Assembly (NCBI GenBank): GCA_007922305.1
Contig: ML677335.1
Span: forward strand, 41,540,949 to 41,604,948
Reading direction: 5' to 3'
From: Dermatemys mawii
Taxonomy: Eukaryota > Chordata > Testudines > Dermatemydidae
Length of the DNA stretch: 64,000 bases
Below are positions 58,448 to 64,000 of this stretch, piece by piece; position 1 is the first letter of the stretch, and every line of letters starts with the position of its first letter. A model generated the notes under the pieces. That model was not told the origin of the DNA. It ran no database searches and saw only the letters and a list, made by a program, of their open reading frames with translations. A program made the translations under genes and the position numbers.

Positions 58448-61400
58448 AAACATTTGGCATACACTTACTAAAATGGAAATCCCAAAGATGCTGGTATATT
58501 GGTATAAAACGCTGAAAGACATAAAAATTAATGGTTTCAGTTCCCCCATCTCCATTCCTCTCAAGTTCTTTGAACCTTTCAGGAGGTGTATGGCTATGAC
58601 CCCAACAATTAGTAGTTCATAGTTTTCCATTTGCCTGATTATCCATGCTTTCTACTCCCTCTAAAGAAACAAAAACAGTATGAGGAAGATAACTGACCTA
58701 AGCAGTTAAAGACAAATCAGCATCACATGTTTTAACTTGAGAAATAGTGGAATCGTAACAGTTTTTATTAGAGATAACCATCGTGAACTTAGCAAATGAA
58801 AATTCATTCCACTAAACTTCCCTGAATATCTTTTCTTATGGATTACAGATAAGGCTCATAATGGCACTAAATATGACATAATTTATTTTGATACCCAGAA
58901 ATCCTCAGATTAAGTTCCACATGATGGACTCTTGTTTAAACAATGAAGTAAAAGATCCAAGGTAGCTCATGGGAAACACAGAGAGGGCTAACTTAAAAAA
59001 AATACACAGGGAGGGGGAAAAACTTGTGACTGAAAGGGGAAAAATGAGGTTCTAGGGAAGTCAATGAGCAGGACTTTGTTCAAAGCATCTATTTTATTTT
59101 TTTAAGAGTTTTATTCAATATAAATGATTTAATTAGTGGGAATATAATACAGAATTGAGTGTTAGTGAGTGTAGTGAATATAGATACTACAGTAAGCAAA
59201 GTTTTAAAAAAATGGCATCCCTGGTAAAACAAATCCAGTGGAAAAATTAAACCTAAAAGAGATACAAATAGAGATCATCCAGCTGAAAAATAATATATAT
59301 TAGTACAAATCTTTGGAGTGGGGCAAGAGGAGAGAGAAACAGATTTAGATTCTTTAAAATTTTCAGGACAAAAAGAAAATGCAATTTAAAAGTTTATGGA
59401 TAGAACTTGTTTCTGATCTTAGTTATATGGGTGTAAATCCAGTGGCTTCATAGTTACTCTGGATATTCACCAGTCATCTGAGGCTGGCATCTACAGTATA
59501 AAGAATATGCAGGCATATATCTGCTTCAACAGCAAAATATCTATCTTTACAAAACCCTGCACAAATCTGTAAGGCTACAGGTGTATTTTGTGCACAGGAT
59601 GTTAGCAGCATTACCTAAATTGCCTTTCATGTCTTGGAGTGCAAGTCCACCCTGACAAGTAACTGGAAAAATGCCATTGTGAGGTTCCACATTCAATCTC
59701 TCTCAATCACTCCAGGTCAAACAGAATGAGTTTACAAATTTAAAAAAAAAAAAAGAAAAACTTTTTTCCCTGAACTGCCAGCCCTGAAAAATCACCCCTG
59801 GCTCCAGGAGACAAGCTGAGGTCTTTCCTTTTAGCATATCACTAGTAATTAAGGTCCCTCAGACCAACCTGAGTTTGTATACAACCTCATAGTCTTCAAT
59901 GGGTTTGCAAAAGTGCTACACACCAGCTCTTTCACTCAACCAGATAATCTGATTGATTACACAAGAAGAAATAGCATCCAGTTCACACACTCACACCTGT
60001 GTTGGCTCTGCTGAAATTACAGGAATAAGAAAAAGATACTTTCCCCACTAAAGTCACAGGGAAGAATACACAGGGAAGAAATTTGAAGAGTAGGAAGGAG
60101 TCATTTTTTTAAATGATCCCACGACTACAGTTAAATTACACTTCAACTCACTCGATTGCAGCAATACTTTGGCACTAGCACCTGGGTGGAGTATCACTCA
60201 TTGTTGGGAACTGTGCGAAGTACTTAGGTTCTCAGGTCCAAACAAAGCACACTTCTCAGAGTCTGGCCAAGCTCTGCCTGACACACTAGGCAGGGAAAAG
60301 GAAAGAAGGCAAAGGTGACTTTGTGCCACCTTTCAGCTCCTGGCACAATTTAGAACACCCTCATGGAGTCTCTCATTTGTGCCCAGCTGCAAACTATCTA
60401 AGTGGCCATTCTAACAGCCAGAGATGGCCAGAGTCTTGCTTTGCTCTGACAACATGCCCTTTCACCCAGCCATCAAGAGCTGTGAAGGTGCAGCAGACTT
60501 TGCACCACCAAGGAAGTCCTCAGCTGGCCAGTGAGGCTGGCATTGCACTGCTATAGTGGCACAAAGGAGCTACAGGGGGATCTGGAGCCTGGCCCCGAGA
60601 GGAAAGTTAACTGTAATTCTATAGCACATGTAATTCTATAGCCAAAGATCACAGCATACTTTACAAACCTAAGGCTTCTCTTGACTGCTGTGCAAAAGGC
60701 ACTCAGGCAGACAAGGAGTGATGAGTTAAGGCCTGTATGTGAATACATTTTAAGATGTGTCATTGACCAGCAAGTGTCCTGCTTGCAAATGGGTAGAAAA
60801 ACAGGTTAACCTCTGAAAATGTTTTCGGTATGTACTGATGAGACTCAAATTTGGCAGAGAAAAGGTTACAATGAATTTGCAGATGAAAATGTATGGAGGG
60901 TAATATTTTCTACTGCCAAGTAATTGTATATTCCTGCATAAATCTGGAAAAAGCAATATTCTACTCTTGATTTTTTTCATTTATAGTTTTGTGGTATCTG
61001 AATAATCCTGACATAATTTTCATGAGCAGTGCAATTTATAACATGCACACAGAATCTCTTCTAGGAAACTTGTGACAAAATGTCCTTTTATTTAACACTT
61101 TGTTAAATAAAAGGTCTTTTGGTGATGATGATGTTAAGTTATGAATGTAACTTGACTATGACAGAAAACTTATATACATTTCTGAAGATCAAGAGTTGAG
61201 CTTAGTTAGAAGATAAACTGCAGGGCTGTGAAAAGGTATAAGTGATTGCTCAGTTTGACACACATTTATATTTGTAACCTCTGAAAATGCATCTATTCCA
61301 GAAAACATTTCAAAGTGTTATTAAGAAATAACTTTAGACACTAATTGCTTTTCTCAAAACTATTTTCATGGGGTTGTTTTGATAAATCAATTAACAAATG

Positions 61401-62525
61401 AAATGTATCTAAAAAGGATTTAATTATGAATGTGTATGTTTATAGTTGGAAGGGCAATAGTGGGTAGTAAAGTAGCACAGTTTAACAATTTCATCATCAT
61501 ATTCCAACACCATTCAAATTTTCTCAAAGTTAGAGTATTGACAGTAATATAAAAACAAAACCAAAAAAAGCCACAAAAATGATAGGGCATGGAAAAGTAG
61601 GAAAGTGTATACGTAATTCTAAACAACAACATAGCTGTATCAGTAGCCAGAAGAGGATCGTTTTCATTAATCAAAAGCTACTAAGGATTCTCTATTGGTT
61701 AGTTTACAGCCCTTATCAGAGTGGCAGTTTATTTACATTACGAGATCAAAGGTCAGATAGCTCTGCTGTTATGGGATCAGAGCCATCCTCCTAACAGGTT
61801 GCTATTATAGCTGACATTGATTAGTGAATAAAACAGCACTTCAGTTTGAACAGAAGGGATACTTCTGTGACCACCCTATATAGAATTTGCCTTGACATAC
61901 ATCACTCGAATAGTAACCATTGCTAGTAGCTCCTTATGTATTTTGTGTAGACAAATCATAGTCAAGCAGTGACTTGTACAGCATAATTTCTGCCTATGTC
62001 AACAATACAGCATCTCTGCTGCTAAGAGAGATGACTAGAAATGTCAACAGGAAGCTCTAAATAAGAACCATCAAGATGAATATCTAGCTTCTGAGTGTGA
62101 AAGTTCCACAGCAGACAAATATTACTGACACTCATGCAAAACATTTGGAAGTGAGATACAGTAATCAAGTCCTACGCACACATTCCCCAGACATCCTGAC
62201 ATGCAGACAGATCTATGAATTTGAGAAATGATTTGATTTGGAAATCAGCAGAAAAATTATCTGGGACTAAGTTCTTCTTAAATGGGTAGAAGAAAAGGAC
62301 CTACCAAAAATAACTCAAGAACTAAAACCTGAATGGACTGTTTCTTATCATTATGGTAGACGGTTTAGTAAAAGTGTTCATTAATAATGGATTGTCTTTC
62401 ATTTTATTAAAGCAACGCAGTCAATATTGCTCATTGTTCCTGGGAGGTTGATGTTTTTCTTTCATTAAACAATGCATGCTGATGCAAAACTGTAAAACAG
62501 ATAGTGACTAACTTAACGGTACAGG
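58448..62525. other. Long unassigned stretch
   Basis: Nothing gene-like. There is a perfect 14-bp-arm hairpin at 61084-61114. The parts 61670-61830 and 62340-62510 are repeat-free and could be conserved non-coding sequence, which cannot be tested here. A (GAT)n run of four units lies at about 61120-61132. Confidence 0.4.
61084..61114. repeat. Perfect short hairpin
   Basis: ccttttatttaaca (61084-61097), 3-nt spacer, then tgttaaataaaagg (61101-61114). Perfect 14-bp arms. Confidence 0.85.
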
Positions 62526-62530
62526 GCGAG
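62526..62530. repeat. Probable 5-bp target-site duplication, left (gcgag)
   Basis: GCGAG before the LTR compares with GCAAG (63214-63218) after it. The single difference is G to A at a CpG, as expected from CpG decay. Confidence 0.65.
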
Positions 62531-62667
62531 TGTAGTGGGGCAGCTGCCTCACTCCAGAAAAAAGAGATTAAACCTGAGAGAGGGCTGGGGCTGCAAGCTC
62601 AGAGGCCAGGCTGATTGGGAAGCAGGTTCAGCTGGGTAGCCACACCCCAAACAGACCAGCAGGCCCC

Positions 62668-62677
62668 TATAAAAGGG
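62668..62677 (+). promoter_or_regulatory. TATA box in solo LTR
   Basis: TATAAAAGGG, a full match to a TATA box, at the usual U3 position of the LTR. Confidence 0.6.
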
Positions 62678-63164
62678 CTAAGAAGCAGGGGCCTAGGAGA
62701 GAATGTCTCCTCTGGCTATAGAGGAGACAGGCCTGGCTGCTGGGGAGACTAAGCAGGGTACCTGGAGTGGAACAGGGCTGGGGGAAGGCTAAAGGAGTTG
62801 GGGAGTTCCAGCCTGGAAACTCCCTGAGACTGCAGGGCCTAGGAGTTGGCCAAAAAGGTGTACTAGGGGGCAGCTAATGGGTAGGCAGAGGCAGCAGGCC
62901 AAACCCTCCTTGCTTATGATGACTGGCTTATACAGACTGCAGTAGGCCTCAGGGGCTCAGCGGTGACTGGCAGTAGCCCATAGGCTGAGGCAAGGTGGGG
63001 ATAGTGGGTGGGGGTTTCCTGGGGAGGGGAGACCCAGCAAGACCGTGGGGGTACTGCAGAGGTGCAGCACCCCAGGGAAGAGGGCACTGGAGTCTGGGAG
63101 GGACACGGGGCCAGAAGAGGGCGCTCCGGAGGCTGGAACACTAATTCCTGGATGACCAGCAGGA

Positions 63165-63196
63165 GACGCCGCAGGGGTGAGACGCCGCAGGGGTGA
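63165..63196 (+). repeat. 16-bp tandem duplication at the LTR end
   Basis: gacgccgcaggggtga twice in a row, directly before the closing gtcaccgcaccgtgaca. Confidence 0.9.
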
Positions 63197-63218
63197 GTCA
63201 CCGCACCGTGACAGCAAG

Positions 63219-63668
63219 GTAATCCAAACAAAGTTTGGTCATCCTGCCAGGCAAATATTTTTATTCTTGAGATTGACTTTGTACAGAAGGCTTACAAATT
63301 CTGTCTTATAATAAATTCAACTTTAGGACATTACTATTTTGAGTGAAACGCAAGCACAGTGTTTGCATTGGAAAATCCTAATGAGACCAGTCATTTAAAT
63401 GAATAAGATTCAGAACTGACACCCCCAAAAAATTCCTTTTGGTTACAAGCCGTGTCACCATTGGGCATTCCAACCAAATTAACCAAAAATGAGATGAAAG
63501 AAAAATACAGGGCACTACCCAGGGAATTTAAAAGTATCAGAATAATCCCATATGCCATAATCACTGGATGGTTATACTGGTTTCTATGGTCTAGTTAAAC
63601 AGTCCTTATCTGGGAGCTTACACTAGACAGCAGGAGTTTTGGGAGATGGTCTTTGCAAAAAAATTTAG
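63219..63668. other. Unassigned non-coding sequence
   Basis: Nothing recognised. Confidence 0.4.
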
Positions 63669-63985
63669 GCATGGCCTACACTAAAAAGTTAAGTTGACCC
63701 AGTTACGTCACTCAAGGATGTGAAAAATCCACATCCCTGAGCAAAGCAATTAAGCCAATTTAACCGTGATGTAGACAGCACTATGTTCACAGAAGAGTTC
63801 TTCTGTCAACCTAATTACCACTTTTGGGAAGATGAATTTACTACAGAAATGGGAGAACCCTTCCCATCAGCATAGGTAGTGTCTACACTGAAGCACTACA
63901 GAGGAGCAGCTGCAGCACTGCACCTGGGCCACTGTTGTGTTTCAAATGTAGACAAGCACTTACTAACACCTAGCAGAAAATGTCC
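63669..63985. mobile_element. MITE, GGCCTACAC/GTAGACAAG type
   Basis: Begins ggcatggcctacactaaaaa and ends aaatgtagacaagcactta. Internal words gatgtagacagcac and ggtagtgtctacactgaagc repeat the terminal motif, as is usual for this family. Related to 32112-32395. The target-site duplication is not clear. Confidence 0.6.
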
Positions 63986-64000
63986 AAAAATTAATCTACA

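Larger units (their letters stand above)
62531..63213 (+). mobile_element. Solo LTR (~683 bp)
   Basis: Starts TGTAGTGGGGCAG and ends CACCGTGACA (TG...CA), with near-identical 5-bp flanks. A TATAAAAGGG core promoter lies about 140 bp in (62668-62677). The sequence is G-rich, with repeats of caggcctgg- and ctgggga-type words, and near its end a perfect 16-bp tandem duplication (63165-63180 and 63181-63196). No internal retroviral genes adjoin it, so it is a solo LTR, probably from a Gypsy- or ERV-type element. Its first bases resemble those of the LTR at 11904. The minus frame 62914-63231 is a composition artefact. Confidence 0.75.

Noticed and set aside
62914..63231. 105-codon minus-strand frame
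   Set aside because: Lies in the G-rich solo LTR; composition artefact.
1..64000. tRNA, rRNA or snRNA genes
   Set aside because: No complete cloverleaf, A/B-box pair of a functional tRNA, or rRNA/snRNA core was seen. tRNA-like text occurs only as degraded SINE heads.
1..64000. Host protein-coding exons
   Set aside because: No frame combines codon-like composition, splice signals and a recognisable domain; the only domain-bearing frames belong to mobile elements.

Overview
The window looks like non-coding nuclear DNA from a vertebrate, most probably a turtle. It is AT-rich, has no convincing host exon, and is full of repeats typical of turtle and other sauropsid genomes: CR1 LINEs, MIR-like SINEs, hAT-type MITEs, short fold-back (palindromic) repeats and LTRs. 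A run of ten Ns (12625-12634) marks an assembly gap. The species attribution comes from recognising repeat families from memory, not from a search. The window is best read as intergenic or intronic DNA.

Layout. 1-3.4 kb: mostly unassigned, with one palindromic repeat. 3.4-5.15 kb: a MIR-like SINE, a small hAT MITE (4042-4223), a palindromic repeat and a 735-bp hAT element with a perfect 8-bp target-site duplication (4405-5139). 5.15-11.9 kb: AT-rich and almost unassigned. 11.9-12.75 kb: a GC-rich solo LTR with a perfect 5-bp target-site duplication, containing the gap and an odd 47-bp internal repeat of its own start. 16.6-17.2 kb: a TATA-bearing, LTR-like segment. 25.4-28.0 kb: the most gene-like object, an intronless ~560-codon transposase-like frame carrying one frameshift and one in-frame stop. 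31.8-34.6 kb: a cluster of MITEs, an inverted-repeat element, a MIR-like copy split by a MITE, and a CR1-like tail.

43.1-44.0 kb: a decayed LINE reverse-transcriptase C-terminal region. 45.8-47.9 kb: several MIR-like copies, one split by a small palindrome. 50.8-51.9 kb: the end of a DIRS-like tyrosine-recombinase retroelement, whose terminal palindrome carries splice-donor-like sequences on both strands. 53.8-54.1 kb: a MITE made of three consecutive hairpins. 55.5-56.3 kb: a CR1 3' end split by an insertion of about 230 bp. 62.5-63.2 kb: a second solo LTR with a near-perfect 5-bp duplication. 63.67 kb to the end: another MITE.

No operon or pathway is present. The parts are related as a record of successive insertions: nested copies give a relative age order (MIR-like and CR1 oldest, MITEs inserted into them), while the 25.4-28.0 kb element and the two LTRs look youngest because their frames or target-site duplications are well preserved. 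The best candidates for something poorly described are the 25.4-28.0 kb element and the bidirectional DIRS-like terminus.
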